Shown here: positions 1-10,582 of the stretch, in pieces
Position numbering within the stretch: the first letter of the stretch is position 1
Layout: every line of letters begins with the position of its first letter
Assembly (NCBI GenBank): GCA_963728145.1
Contig: CAVSJA010000007.1
Span: 62,001-126,000 of the forward strand
Direction: 5' to 3'
Source of the DNA: CAVSJA01 sp963728145
GTDB lineage: Bacteria > Bacteroidota > Bacteroidia > Chitinophagales > Chitinophagaceae
Length of the DNA: 64,000 nucleotides
The notes under the pieces: generated by a model
What the model was told of the DNA's origin: nothing
What the model saw: the letters and a program-made list of their open reading frames with translations, nothing else
Database searches by the model: none
Position numbers and translations under genes: made by a program

Positions 1-189
1 GGGAGTGTTTTCCTGGGAACCTATGCCACAACCAACTACAATGAATTCTGGGCAGTATGTGTCGAGAACTTTTTTGAAAGGCCTGAAACCTTTCAAAATC
101 AATTACCTGAACTGTATAAGGGGTTATGCATTCTTTTGAACCAGGACCCTATGGCCAAGGATTTCATTATTATGCCCATACCGGGCTAA
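1..189 (+). CDS. C-terminal fragment of MtfA-like zinc metallopeptidase (cut by window start)
   Basis: The first 63 codons are open in frame 1 and end at TAA 187-189; the start lies outside the window. The fragment contains TNYNEFWAVCVENFFERP followed by LPELYKGL and LLNQDP. These align directly with TNYHEFWAVSVEVFFENP, LPELYKAM and LLRQDP at the end of the next gene, so this is a paralogue in tandem with it. By that match it belongs to the MtfA / M90 zinc-peptidase family. The catalytic HExxH part is upstream and cannot be seen, so activity cannot be judged. Confidence 0.75.
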   Translation, partial: GSVFLGTYATTNYNEFWAVCVENFFERPETFQNQLPELYKGLCILLNQDPMAKDFIIMPIPG

Positions 190-374
190 AAATTTCCCGG
201 ATTTTATTTTCAACGCCCTCTTCCATTTTCGAATTTTTCTTTATATTTTGTAACTGGCTATATCCTCCCTTTGAACTACCCGTAACTTTCCTTTTTCCTT
301 AAGACCGACCTAGAACGTCCATTTTCCGTTGCAAGACCATAGGCTTGAATCGTACCTGATTCACAAAAAGACAA

Positions 375-1184
375 ATGAGCCTTATGGAAATCTTGATCAT
401 TTTAATAGTGGTCTCGGGGATAATACTTCTTCACGGACCTGTAAGTGGGTGGATAAACAGTTTATATGTAAAGCGTCAGTATAAGCTCTTCCTCGCCCAG
501 GAAACTTTTTATCATTCAATTATCGCCCCCCAGCTTAGGTTTTACACAAGATTAAGCCTGGAAGAACAGAGAAAATTCCTCTTCCGCACTTACCTTTTCA
601 GAAAGGCAAAGCGGTTTCATTATATTGAGGTGAACGAAAGCGCAGAAATGCCGATCCTTGTCAGCGCAACTGCAGTTCAATTGACTTTTGGACTGGATAA
701 ATTCCTCCTAAACTATTTCAGAGATATCTATATTTTGAAGGATGACTATCATTATGGATTCTACTCAAGACCTTTCCAGGGTCATGTTGACCATAGCGGT
801 ATCTATCTTTCCTGGGATAATTTCCAGAAAGGTCTTCGCGGCCAGACGCCTAATTGCAATGTTGGTCTTCATGAAATGGGACATGCATTGGCTTATGTAA
901 ACTTCATTACACAAACTGAAGAGGACAAACATTTCAAAAAAGAATTCAAGAACTTCTCTAAAGTTGCAAGGCCGATCTTCGAATCAATGCAAACGGGAGG
1001 AAAGAATATTCTCGGCGATTATGCTGGTACAAACTACCACGAGTTTTGGGCAGTGAGTGTTGAAGTATTTTTTGAAAATCCCATCCGCCTTCGCCATGAG
1101 TTGCCTGAGTTGTACAAGGCAATGAGCAATTTATTGAGACAGGATCCGCTGGTGATTGTGAGTTCGCAGAAGATGGCAGCATAG
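375..1184 (+). CDS. MtfA-like zinc-dependent peptidase (M90-type), membrane-anchored
   Basis: This 269-residue protein starts with a hydrophobic stretch (residues about 4-20), suggesting an N-terminal membrane anchor. It carries a zinc-binding HEMGH motif at residues 166-170 and a downstream FWAVSVEVFFENP segment whose glutamate is placed to act as third ligand. This is the layout of MtfA (DgsA anti-repressor)/M90 peptidases. In enterobacteria MtfA binds the repressor Mlc; no such partner is visible here, so the role is unknown. The upstream partial gene is a paralogue 185 bp away, so the two look like a tandem duplication. The start ATG at 375 keeps the membrane segment. A hairpin terminator follows the stop. 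Confidence 0.8.
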   Translation: MSLMEILIILIVVSGIILLHGPVSGWINSLYVKRQYKLFLAQETFYHSIIAPQLRFYTRLSLEEQRKFLFRTYLFRKAKRFHYIEVNESAEMPILVSATAVQLTFGLDKFLLNYFRDIYILKDDYHYGFYSRPFQGHVDHSGIYLSWDNFQKGLRGQTPNCNVGLHEMGHALAYVNFITQTEEDKHFKKEFKNFSKVARPIFESMQTGGKNILGDYAGTNYHEFWAVSVEVFFENPIRLRHELPELYKAMSNLLRQDPLVIVSSQKMAA

Positions 1185-1261
1185 GAGGATTTACGAATTA
1201 CAAATTACGATTTACGATTTCTTTTTTGTTTGTAAGAACTTAGTGATACAGTGTGCTACTG

Positions 1262-1290
1262 AACGCGAATCTTTGATTCGCGTTTTTTTT
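1262..1290 (+). terminator. Rho-independent terminator after the MtfA-like gene
   Basis: A stem of AACGCGAAT pairs with ATTCGCGTT around a short loop (1262-1284) and is followed by a run of T. It lies 78 bp after the stop of the MtfA-like gene on the same strand. Confidence 0.75.
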
Positions 1291-1298
1291 ATTGGACG

Positions 1299-1545
1299 TA
1301 CGTGCCGTTCCCGCCCCGCCAGCGGCGGGGGGAACGCATGGTTACCCCCTCTACGCGTCGTCATTCCCGCGAAAGCGGGAATCTTGTGAAAGCAAACATC
1401 TTGATGCCGCGAATTTGCGTGCGATTACGAAAAATCAATGAATACAAAGATTCCCGCTTACGCGGGAATGACGGCGTAACCGTGGGGAGAGCAGCGCGTT
1501 CCGCTTCGCGGAACGCGCCTGAATTTGAAAGGCTGACAAAATGAT
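1299..1545. repeat. Cluster of palindromes with a 27-bp inverted pair
   Basis: Within 250 bp there are three hairpin units. CCCCGCC/GGCGGGG lies around 1314-1332, GCGCGTTCCG/CGGAACGCGC around 1494-1518, and between them sits a nearly perfect 27-bp inverted pair (1359-1385 against 1447-1473) whose arms are themselves palindromic (ATTCCCGCGAAAGCGGGAAT type). An open frame over this stretch is explained by the palindromes and is not called as a gene. It resembles REP/BIME or MITE-type sequence. Confidence 0.7.
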
Positions 1546-1548
1546 TGC

Positions 1549-1995
1549 TTAGGAAAATATTATTTCTCCGTTCTCGCCAACTGCAACACTGTCTCCGGGA
1601 ACCTCAATCGTTATTGAAACCAGTTTCTCCGTTTTCTTTTCCTTAGGCAATTCGACAAGATAATAGTACGCAATACAACATATGCCCATGACAAAAGGGA
1701 TAGCCGAATAATACCTTAGAAAGTCGTGATCCGGCCAAAAGAATTCGGCGATCATCCAGTAACCATTGGCCGTGATCCAGAATACTACAGCGAGATTGTG
1801 AAAGAATTCCGATTTCAATTTTTTCGTTCTTATAGTGATCAGGATTGCCAGGATCAGGGTTGGTGCGAGCATCATTACTCCAATCGGTTTCCATAACATA
1901 GCCCAACTTATATCTTTGAATAACCAGAACACAATGTGCAGGTTTTCGAATTTGCGAAAACGATCAGGAATGCAATACATTTTCATATTCGCCAT
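1549..1995 (-). CDS. Small membrane protein of unknown function
   Basis: A 148-residue protein with the segment IPDRFRKFENLHIVFWLFKD near its N-terminus and about three hydrophobic helices: WAMLWKPIGVMMLAPTLILAILI, the region around NLAVVFWITANGYWMIAEFFW split by a tight turn, and the stretch ending AIPFVMGICCIAYYYL. It ends in a short soluble tail. I recognise no characterised family. The start is uncertain: an ATG at 2031 overlaps a -7 promoter-like element, so the ATG at 1995 (or 1986) is preferred. It stands alone, downstream of a palindrome cluster. Confidence 0.7.
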   Translation of the reverse strand: MANMKMYCIPDRFRKFENLHIVFWLFKDISWAMLWKPIGVMMLAPTLILAILITIRTKKLKSEFFHNLAVVFWITANGYWMIAEFFWPDHDFLRYYSAIPFVMGICCIAYYYLVELPKEKKTEKLVSITIEVPGDSVAVGENGEIIFS

Positions 1996-2028
1996 GGCAG
2001 TGGAGTTAAGGAGTTTAAATGAATCCGA

Positions 2029-2036
2029 CAAAAATA
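2029..2036 (-). promoter_or_regulatory. Possible -7 element (TATTTTTG) of the small membrane protein gene
   Basis: On the minus strand the sequence TATTTTTG matches the Bacteroidota -7 consensus TAnnTTTG. A TTGACA sits only about 11 bp upstream, so the -33 element is not convincing. If the box is used, transcription would start near 2022 and exclude an ATG at 2031. Confidence 0.3.
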
Positions 2037-2072
2037 TATAATGGTGTCAATACTTTTTGATGGGTATTAAAG

Positions 2073-3131
2073 CTATTGTTTTGATAGAATCCTTGTAAAT
2101 CTCTTTATATCTGCTTCAGGTTGAATTTTGGATTTATACCTGAGGTGGTTTACAAAATCATTAGCAAGCCAGGGAGCAAGCGAACATCCCTTTGTGCCCA
2201 TTCCATTGAAGATCCCGATATTTTCATGCACTGGATGAAACCCTACGAATGGACGACGTTCAAGAGTAGCGGGTCTCACTGAAGCCTGATGATCTAAAAC
2301 CTTGAATGAAGGCCTGATCCATTTTTTCAATATAGCTGTTATTCTTTCCCGGAAAATCTCCGTTGGTTGGTCGTGCTCAAATTCCCATTCGTAAGAAGAA
2401 CCCACCCAGTAGATATCATCCTTCCAAGGAACGACGTTGATCCCATTCTTAAAAATATTCTCCTTGGGAAAATCAGCCATCTCTATCCACAACACTTCGC
2501 CTTTGTTTGGCGCAAATGGAAGTTTTGTGAAAAATGGATTTGAGGCAGAAGCGATCCCATCGCAAAAAATGATATGGGAAGCCTTTAGGTCTTTGTATTG
2601 AATATGATCCGATTTCAGTTGGAGTTGCTGAAGCTCGAATTTATCTTCTAGAAGAAAATTGTTTGCTGACAGGTGTTTTCTATAAAGGGGAAGAATCTCC
2701 GGCAAGTTCACCAACCAGGTTGGTTGGATCATTCCAAATCCTAAATCGTAATTAAAATAGTCTCTCCATTTATGTTCATCATCGGTTAGTGACAAATACG
2801 AACGATCCTCTGCATACCGATCCAAAAAAGCCAGGCGCATTTGCGCTGAGGGAAAGAAATCGACAATATTTTTTTGTGAGATTGCTTCGATGCCAAATTC
2901 ATTTCCGAAATCAGTATAAGCATTAACAATGAACGGCATTACTTCATCGATCATCCATGTTTTTACAATTCTTCTACCGGTAACTGGATTTACAATGCCT
3001 GCGGCAACTTTAGAGGCAGATGATTTTTGTGGTTCATCAATGATTAAAAAAGAATAACCAGCTTTTTGCAGGTAATAACCAAGCCATGTTCCGCAAACTC
3101 CCTGGCCAATAATTAGAAAGTCGAAGGACAT
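2073..3131 (-). CDS. FAD-dependent oxidoreductase, DAO family
   Basis: The 352-residue product opens with FDFLIIGQGVCGTWLGYYL, a Rossmann FAD-binding GxGxxG motif, followed by the acidic ribose-binding position LIIDE. Later motifs fit the glycine/D-amino-acid oxidase (DAO) fold: AAGIVNPVTGRR, ASHIIFCDG, and the C-terminal FNGMGTKGCSLAPW FAD-contact region. The substrate cannot be told; related enzymes oxidise amino-group carbons. The start at 3131 (MSFDF) removes a ten-codon extension and places the flavin motif at the usual N-terminal position. The gene stands alone, with a repeat pair between it and the macroglobulin gene. Confidence 0.85.
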   Translation of the reverse strand: MSFDFLIIGQGVCGTWLGYYLQKAGYSFLIIDEPQKSSASKVAAGIVNPVTGRRIVKTWMIDEVMPFIVNAYTDFGNEFGIEAISQKNIVDFFPSAQMRLAFLDRYAEDRSYLSLTDDEHKWRDYFNYDLGFGMIQPTWLVNLPEILPLYRKHLSANNFLLEDKFELQQLQLKSDHIQYKDLKASHIIFCDGIASASNPFFTKLPFAPNKGEVLWIEMADFPKENIFKNGINVVPWKDDIYWVGSSYEWEFEHDQPTEIFRERITAILKKWIRPSFKVLDHQASVRPATLERRPFVGFHPVHENIGIFNGMGTKGCSLAPWLANDFVNHLRYKSKIQPEADIKRFTRILSKQ

Positions 3132-3175
3132 CTTGCAAAAATACCAGCAAATACATAACAATTCCTACTGTATTT

Positions 3176-3310
3176 CTCTGCGTCCTCTGCGCTTCTTTGT
3201 GTCCTCTGCGTCCAAAAGACTTATGCAATTAGAGTATTAGTATTGCAGAGTGACTCAAGTGCAGGCTTTTCAGGACGCAGAGGACACAAAGAAGCGCAGA
3301 GGACGCAGAG
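3176..3310. repeat. Perfect 38-bp inverted repeat with 59-bp loop
   Basis: Bases 3176-3213 are the exact reverse complement of 3273-3310. Both arms are built from a CCTCTGCG/CGCAGAGG unit (GCGTCCTCTGCGCTTC...). The right arm ends 27 bp before the stop of the macroglobulin gene, and the left arm lies just upstream of the flavoenzyme start. Confidence 0.9.
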
Positions 3311-3337
3311 GAATCCTGAATTGATCTCAGCAAGGTG

Positions 3338-6300
3338 TTATTCAACCCTTATCTTAATTCCTTCTGAGTGACTCGTAAACTCCGGTGCGTACATGCATTG
3401 GATAGTTGTAACTCCATTACTAAACGTACCCGTATGCGTAACAAAGAGCGGATATTCGAAAACCCATGTTCCTCTTGGTAAATAACCAAAGAAGAAATTA
3501 GTACTCGCGTCTTTTGTGGTTTCGTAATAACCGAGTCCGCCCTGGTATTTGTAACTGCTGATCACATTTACCGGTTCGAGCGATGAAGCACGCATATCTT
3601 TCATATGTATGTATTCCATAGTCCGGTCAACACGAAGTTCAATCCGCACTTTCACCTTGTCCCCAACTTTCAATGCATCTCCTTCATTCAGCGGTTGCAA
3701 TACTAATCCACGATCGGAATGTTTTTCGACAAATAGCTTCTTTGTCAATTTAAGTGGGGTAGAAGATGGCGTTATTTTATCCAGGTCCTCAAAGTATTGC
3801 CAGTAAACGCTGCCCCATGAAGTGGTCGGTTGAGTTTGATCAGATGAAAGAGAAACTGAAATGTTTCCCATTTCAGGGTTTATCAATTTGCCTTCAACTA
3901 CTTTTTTGAAATAGCCCGTACCAGCTTCAGCGCCTTGTGTTGAAGAAAATTTCACTGTGCTACCCAATTGAATATTCACTTCCGGTTCAACCGTCAACCA
4001 ATTACTGCCTTGCAATAGCAGCGCATAACATGCATCTGCAGTCGCTTTGGTGGTTCTCCAGTTTTGCGTTTGTTTTTGTTTGAGTAGCCAGGTCTTCAAC
4101 TCATCCACGCTCTTTCCATCTTTGGCGGCTTCTGCAAATACTTCTATTAATAATGAATGTGATTCAATAGGAGCCTGGTACCAGTAATATCCACCTGAAT
4201 TGAATTCCTTCCAGTACATGCCCATTTCTTCGCTATACAACGCGTTTTGCTTTAAGGATGCAATGATATCATTTGAAGTTTTTACGTCACCTGTTCTGAA
4301 CAAAGACAAGGCAATCATTCCCTGCATGTATTTGGATTGCTTGACCCAATTTAGTTGGGATTGCTTTCTGTAATATGTATGTGAAGTAAGGTTATCACCT
4401 GAAATTGGCATTTCCTTAAAAAAGCTTCGCATGTAAAGGAATTGGATCTGGAAATCACTCAATCCACCTTGTACTGGCTTGATTTTGGTTTGCTTGACCA
4501 GGTTCTCGTAATCTTCTTTTATTTTTCTATCGAGATAGACAACTGCTCTTTGGATCATAAGCGTAATTGCTCCATTATTCTTTGGCAATGCATTCAGCTT
4601 CTTCAGGTGTCCGATTCCCGTAATAATGTACTGAGTAATATATCGATCATCCGGTCCTCCTTTGAACCATACAAAACCACCATTCGGGCTTTGCATGTCC
4701 TGTAGTTTGCGTAGTGAGGACTCCATTTCGCGGCTCATTCTAACCATATCAAATAACAAGGCGATATTTTTCTTTTGTTGCTCTTCTGATTTGGCCTGCA
4801 ATACCCAGGGTGTTTCCTGCAGGAGTACAGACTTTCAATTCCTGGTTCTTTTGAAGATTGCTCATTAGTGCTGCAGTATCCAATGTCTTCCATTTTTCAA
4901 AGATCGCTGCGATCCTTGGCGAACTATTCGCGATCATTGAAGCCAGTGCATTCGCATAATAGCGATTGAATACCTGTTCTGCGCATTCGTAAGGATATTC
5001 CATCAAGTAGGGAAGGGCCTGTACTGCATACCAGGCAGGATTGCTGGTGTATTCGACAGTCAAGGCCTGATGATTCAAAGATTCACTATTACCGCTTTGA
5101 AGAAGCTTTTCAAATTTGAATTGCTTTGTACCATTGCCTCTCATATTCAAAGGCAGGCTTTCGGTCACCAACATGCGATTGGTTAGAACTGGCAGACTCG
5201 CTTCTTCACCGTCGGAAACCTTTCCGGTATTCGCAATGACGCGATAGGTGACAGGTTTATTGTATTGAAAAGGAATTTCAATTGTAAATGAGATCGGGCT
5301 GCTTTGTCCGGCAGCAACAGTGAAGAATTGATTCGGAAAGAAATTCCTGAACCAACCATCCACGGGTTGATTGTTTGTTGGATCGATCAATTGCAATTCA
5401 ACCTGACCAGTCAACTCCTTATCGCTCATGTTCACAATCTTTCCACTGAAATCAATTCGATCTCCCTCGCGAAGAAATCTTGGTGCATTGGGTTGAACCA
5501 TTAATTCTTTCTGCGTAACAATCTTTGTTTCGGAATAGCCAAATGCAAGATCCTTTGTATGTGCAAGGCTCATCCATTTCCATTCGGTCAATGCTTCGGG
5601 GATGGTGAATGAGAATTCGATTGCGCCTGTGCTATCTGTTTTGAGATCGGGAAAGAAGAATGCGGTTTCGTTGAAGTTTTTGCGGACCTGGATTACCTCA
5701 GGCTCTGCTTGTTTATCAAATCGGTCATCTATTCCGTCCGCATTTGGGGGCGCCGAGTCCCTCTTAAGTTCACTCCAACCTGCATCTAAATTCTGAGCTG
5801 CAATGCCAGAAACTCTTCCCTCAAGTTGCTGCTTTTCATCCATCATGGGTTTTGGCAACTTCATATGCCTTGGTCTTGTAGCAAAAAGATCAAAAAATCC
5901 AATGGAGCCAATAGCATTCCAATAATTGTCTACTATCAGGTGGTCATATTCTTTTTGGAATGTGTTTGTCGCGGATGTATAAAAAGATTTCTCATTTGAA
6001 TTGACAACTATAAAGTTTTGTACCGAAACCCATGGCGAGCGATTAATGCCAAATTCTTCAAAAAGATCTGGTTTTCTCCATTCCTGGGGTCTGAATTGAT
6101 CCAGTGAGGCATCATACATACCTGTCAATAATTCTGCCATCACTTTGTCAGTCTTATATCCACTGATCTTAAGTTTCCATTTTTCTTCAGAACCTGGTAG
6201 TGTTTTATCCCGATAGCTTGCGTATGTAATCGTCAAATCTTTATTTGTAAATGGTATCTGAACCAACTGGCTTGAAGTGTAGAATCGATTGTATTTGACA

Positions 6301-9300
6301 AAAACCAGGTCCAGAACGATTCCACCCCTGTCAGATTCAGTGGTTGTTATATTGTATGATTGACTATTACGATTAAACCTCAAGAAATTTCGTGAACTAT
6401 CTTTGTTCATCCTGTTGATCTGATGGATTAACCAGACGCTATCCAGATTGGTTCTTATCTGGTAATTGATTTTTTCTCCAGGCTCAAGTATATTTTTATC
6501 AGATATCAACTCTCCAAAAGCATTGGGATTGGTTATTGTAGCGCCTGTTAATTCAAGGTATTTTAGAGTTTTTACTTCTTCTCCATATTTGTCTTTTGTT
6601 ACAGCTTCGATCAAATACCATCCCGGAGATAATTTCAAATTGCCTTTTGAATAACCGGCACTGGCATAGGTCGTATCGCTGAATTCGAGTTCTTTTTTTT
6701 CCCTTGCCCATTTGGTCACATCATCTTCATCCTTGTAAACATCATGAGGAAATAGGCGATAGTATTCTTCTCTTGTAAATATGAATTGATCCGGTTGCTC
6801 CCAATAACGGTCACGGAATACACGGGTTGGTGTTTTTAGTTTGTATACACTGATGTTGACATTTGTTTTTTCAAAAACATCGTTCATGTTTGTAGACCTT
6901 ACCCGTATTCCTTTTAAACTATCCGCCGGAAGTTTATCGGGAATATCCATTGACAATTGAATTGCCTGATAGCTCACTGAGACAGAAGTATTACCGCTAC
7001 GGGTTTCTCCGTTGATATCAGTTATGTCGGCGCTTACTTCATAATAAAAGACCGGTTGGTTAGATTTAGGAACTGAGTTATCTGGTAGAGCTTTAAATGG
7101 AATGAGGAATAGTCCGTTTGCATCGGTAATTGCAGTACCATGGGCGATCTCCATTTCTTCGCCTTTTGAAGGCGGCCATATTCTTCGCTCATAACCGTAA
7201 TAAAAAGGAATTCTTGTTCTTCTTATTACACGGTATTTGACCAATGCACCATCAATATTGTTTCCTGCATAGGCTTTGGCCTGCCCTTTCACATAAATTG
7301 AATCATTCAGTTTGTAAGTGCCGGCAGGCTTTTCAATTTGTACAAAGAACTTTGGTCTTTTGTATTCTTCAACATTAAAATCCTGGGTATTGTTGGTGAC
7401 CTTGTCCTGGATCCAGAATCTTCCATTCAAAAGATTTTCAGGTAGCGTAAATTTTCCAGAATAAGAGCCGAATTCATTTGTTCGAACAGCAATAGAATCC
7501 ACCTTCTGGCCATTCACATCATAGAGATAAACTGTTGAAGCGAGCTCTGATATGATAGAACTCTCCCTTGTGGCAGGGTTTTTATTTACCATTATCCCTT
7601 TAAAGTATACCGTTTGGCCTGGGCGATAGATCGATCGATCAGTAAATAAAAAGGCAAATCTTGAATCACGATTTGGAGGTGGCGCCCCGTCATAAACATA
7701 ATTGGCGACGTTTTCATTCAGGAACAGATAATCGTCCTTTGTAGTTATCTCAAGCATCATTCCTGGGTTTCTTTGCGCCTGGAAAGGCCGAATGCGAAAG
7801 AATCCGTTCATGTCGGTAATAATATTCTCTCCCCTGGTCTTTATATTTCTGCCGCGGTTGTAATCATATTGATTGTACCAAACCTGCACATCAGCTCGCG
7901 CCAATGGTTGTCCGGAATTTCTGTTTACAACGAAATAATCATTTTTTGAATTGAAGAAGGCAATATTGGAGACATGGAAGAACTGAACGGCTAATAAATT
8001 TTCTTTCAGCGAGAAGTTTTCGTTCACGCTCACTAATAATACATACTCACCGAATGCGAGCGGGTCAATCTTGACCTCCACACTATGCTGTTGATGATCG
8101 TTTGTGGCCGGAAGAGATTGGGTGAATGATTTTGTAGCCTTCATTTCGACAAATTGCTTCCAGTAATTCTCTTCCCAGTAATTAGTGCTCATTGCATCTC
8201 TCATCCTCTTATCTATGCGAATGACTCTTGCATGCAACTGAGAAATGTTCCGGTACTGCACCAGGCTTCTGAATGGAAGACCGTTCACATTTACTTTTTC
8301 AGTTTGGATACTTAACTGTTTCTCGAGGATCCTGTTTAAGAGTACTCTTGCATTTGATTTTCCTTCGCTTGAATCCTTTTGTGTAAGGACACGGTCAACA
8401 ATTTCCTTTGATCTTACATATTCATAACGAAAACTATCATTTTTTAAAGGTTGATAACGGCTTGCTTTATTCGCATGCAATTCAGCCAGGAGATACAGCG
8501 CCTGGGATGCTGCAGGGTAATTTGGATACTTCGAGTTTATCGCATTCAATGCAGCTTCGTAAATCGATTCCTTTTCAACAACCGTTGAATTATCATAAAC
8601 GAATTGTAATCGGTGAATGTCCACATCCAGTAATGCGTCCGGTTTAGTGTCGCTGAGATGGAATGCAATGAGTTTTTGATAAAGCAAGAGTGCTTTATGC
8701 TGATTCGAGGATGTATCCCTGGTTGAAAAATTTATCCTGACGAATTCTGTTGCGGATGTAAATGCTTCGGGTTGATCAATCTCGAAGGCATAGGCCGGTT
8801 TCGTAATGTCACGTTCATCATTGCGGAAATAATCAATCGCCCTATGTGCAAGCAAGTCATAAAGAGTAGGGCGGAGCTGACGAACATTACCTGGTATTAT
8901 AATAGGATTGAAAGATTCAAGCCTGGTTTGTTGTAAAAGCTTTTCGTTCCGGACAGAAGCCAGGTACTGTTCAGTTATTTTTTTATGTAGGTCTTCAAAT
9001 CCCCAGGTAGCAATTTCATCTTTCTTAAAATTGACGGTAGAAGTACGGTTGTACAGTCGCCACCTGTTTTCATTTAAATAGTTCTTGTATATCTCGGCGG
9101 CAAAACTATTCAGTATGGATCTCGCAGGTTCCTTGACTGTGCTGATTTCCTTTTCAATGCTATTTATATTCTTTATTGCAGCATCCTCTTCCTTTAAACT
9201 TTGCAATCCCATCCTGTAAAGCAGAGCCTTGATAAGCTGAGCCGTATTGTTTTCAGCCTTAGCACGTGAATAGAGTTTATTCACTTCGGTCATTGCCGAT

Positions 9301-9434
9301 GCAGTCAATCCTTTTTCGAGGATCAGCGTATCGATCTTTTTCCATGCCCTATCATAGGAACTGGGCTGCTGAGCGATTGTTAAAAACCAGCAAAAGGTTG
9401 CAAGGATAAAGGATAAAATTCTTTTAAAAACCAT
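3338..9434 (-). CDS. Bacterial alpha-2-macroglobulin family protein, thioester type (one frameshift)
   Basis: Read across one frameshift, this is a protein of about 2,030 residues. It has a signal peptide (MVFKRILSFILATFCWFL...), a long helical N-terminal region, macroglobulin MG domains (for example DRSIYRPGQTVYFKG, typical of MG2), the bait-region neighbourhood and the thioester motif CAEQ with its cysteine codon at 4983-4985. A C-terminal receptor-like domain ends the protein. Such proteins are thought to trap attacking proteases at the cell envelope. The frame is broken at the TTT run 4833-4835: upstream reads ...NQELK, and the matching continuation SVLLQETPW lies one base over. Removing one base restores one protein. 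The start at 9434 puts the signal peptide at the N-terminus; a longer start at 9506 is open but less likely. Confidence 0.85.
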
Positions 9435-9587
9435 TCCAAATTTTTTACAAGTTAATTGAATTGCATTAAGCAGATGCACCAGGTGGTGAAATTTCATAAG
9501 CCACACGTCTTTAACGATATATTAGGTAAAGCCGATTAATCTTTTGTTGTTGGTTTAATTCAGATGGCTTAAGGAGGATTTAAAACT

Positions 9588-10403
9588 ATGAAGAAATCTT
9601 TTACACTTTTAGTTGCAGCTCTGGTTACATTAACAACCATGGCCAACACAACAGACAAGATCAAAGATGCAAACAAAGACCGCGATGGCAGCCTTAGTAT
9701 TTTCAACTCAGGTAGCCAGGACATCCGTATCGAGATCGATGGTCGTAGGTATTATGAAAACGGCCGGACTTTCACTTTGCGCAATCTTGCTCCAGGGAAT
9801 CACCGTGTAAAGATCTACACTGAGACCCGTGGTGGGGGAGTGTTTGGTGATATTTTCGGAACAAGGGTTCAACGTGTGATTTACAACAATTCCATTCGTG
9901 TAAAACCCAGGACCCATGTCCGCATGGAAATCAATCGCAACAATCGCGTTGAGATCGATGAAAGGAAAATAGGAAATGGTAATGGGAAATGGGATGATGA
10001 TGACCGTTGGGACAATGACCGCGAATGGGACAAAGACCGCGGACGTGACCGTGATTATGAGGATCGCGACGATCGTGACGATCGTGACGGCAGATGGGAT
10101 GATGCATATGGCAGACCCATGGACGAACGCTCCTTTTTAACCTTTATTCAAACCTTAAGCAGGGAAAGATTCGAAGACACGCGCTTTACATTGGCGAGAA
10201 ATAGTTTTGATCGCCAACAGTTCAGCTCAGACCAGGTGAAAAGGGTATTGCAATATTTCTCATTCGAGAACAATAAACTCGAACTGGCGAAATTCGCGTA
10301 CCGCAACACGGTAGACAAAAACAACTACCACGTGATCTATGATGTGTTTTCGTTCAGCAGGAGTAAGGAAGAATTATCTAATTACGTAAGAAGCTATAGA
10401 TAG
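9588..10403 (+). CDS. Secreted protein with C-terminal DUF4476 domain
   Basis: A 271-residue exported protein. The signal peptide is MKKSFTLLVAALVTLTTMA, followed by a small beta-rich domain (residues about 35-110, SLSIFNSGSQDIRIEIDGRR...). A low-complexity linker of alternating D and R/W residues follows at about 128-168. The last 95 residues (RSFLTFIQTLSRERFEDTRF to SNYVRSYR) match the helical DUF4476 domain common in Bacteroidota. Function is unknown. A good AAGGAGG Shine-Dalgarno lies 10 bases before the ATG, unusual for this phylum. It is divergent from the macroglobulin gene and ends with a strong terminator. Confidence 0.85.
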   Translation: MKKSFTLLVAALVTLTTMANTTDKIKDANKDRDGSLSIFNSGSQDIRIEIDGRRYYENGRTFTLRNLAPGNHRVKIYTETRGGGVFGDIFGTRVQRVIYNNSIRVKPRTHVRMEINRNNRVEIDERKIGNGNGKWDDDDRWDNDREWDKDRGRDRDYEDRDDRDDRDGRWDDAYGRPMDERSFLTFIQTLSRERFEDTRFTLARNSFDRQQFSSDQVKRVLQYFSFENNKLELAKFAYRNTVDKNNYHVIYDVFSFSRSKEELSNYVRSYR

Positions 10404-10423
10404 GTATTTTTTACTCTACGTTT

Positions 10424-10453
10424 AAAAGGCCAGCGTTCTCGCTGGCTTTTTTT
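10424..10453 (+). terminator. Rho-independent terminator after the DUF4476 gene
   Basis: A GCCAGCG-TTCT-CGCTGGC stem-loop (10429-10446) is preceded by AAAA and followed by seven T. Confidence 0.9.
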
Positions 10454-10460
10454 ATAAACT

Positions 10461-10582
10461 AATAATTAATAATCAATAATCAATAATTGCTCGATGTGGA
10501 GCGAGCCAATGATTCATGAGCAACTTTATGCCATAAGAATTATTGATTATTGATTATTGACTCCCGACTCCCGACTCCCGAC
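10461..10582. repeat. AATAATC inverted array plus GACTCCC tandem, abutting sucD stop
   Basis: Left arm AATAATC-type heptamers (10461-10488) face right arm GATTATT heptamers (about 10536-10558). The right arm continues directly into three and a half GACTCCC heptamers (10559-10582) that run into the sucD stop codon (10582-10584). Confidence 0.85.

Noticed and set aside
1302..1544. 80-codon open frame on the plus strand
   Set aside because: It consists of palindromic repeat sequence; the inverted pair alone produces the open frame.
4749..4801. Two separate macroglobulin genes
   Set aside because: The two frames overlap and continue the same protein after one base change, so they are one locus.
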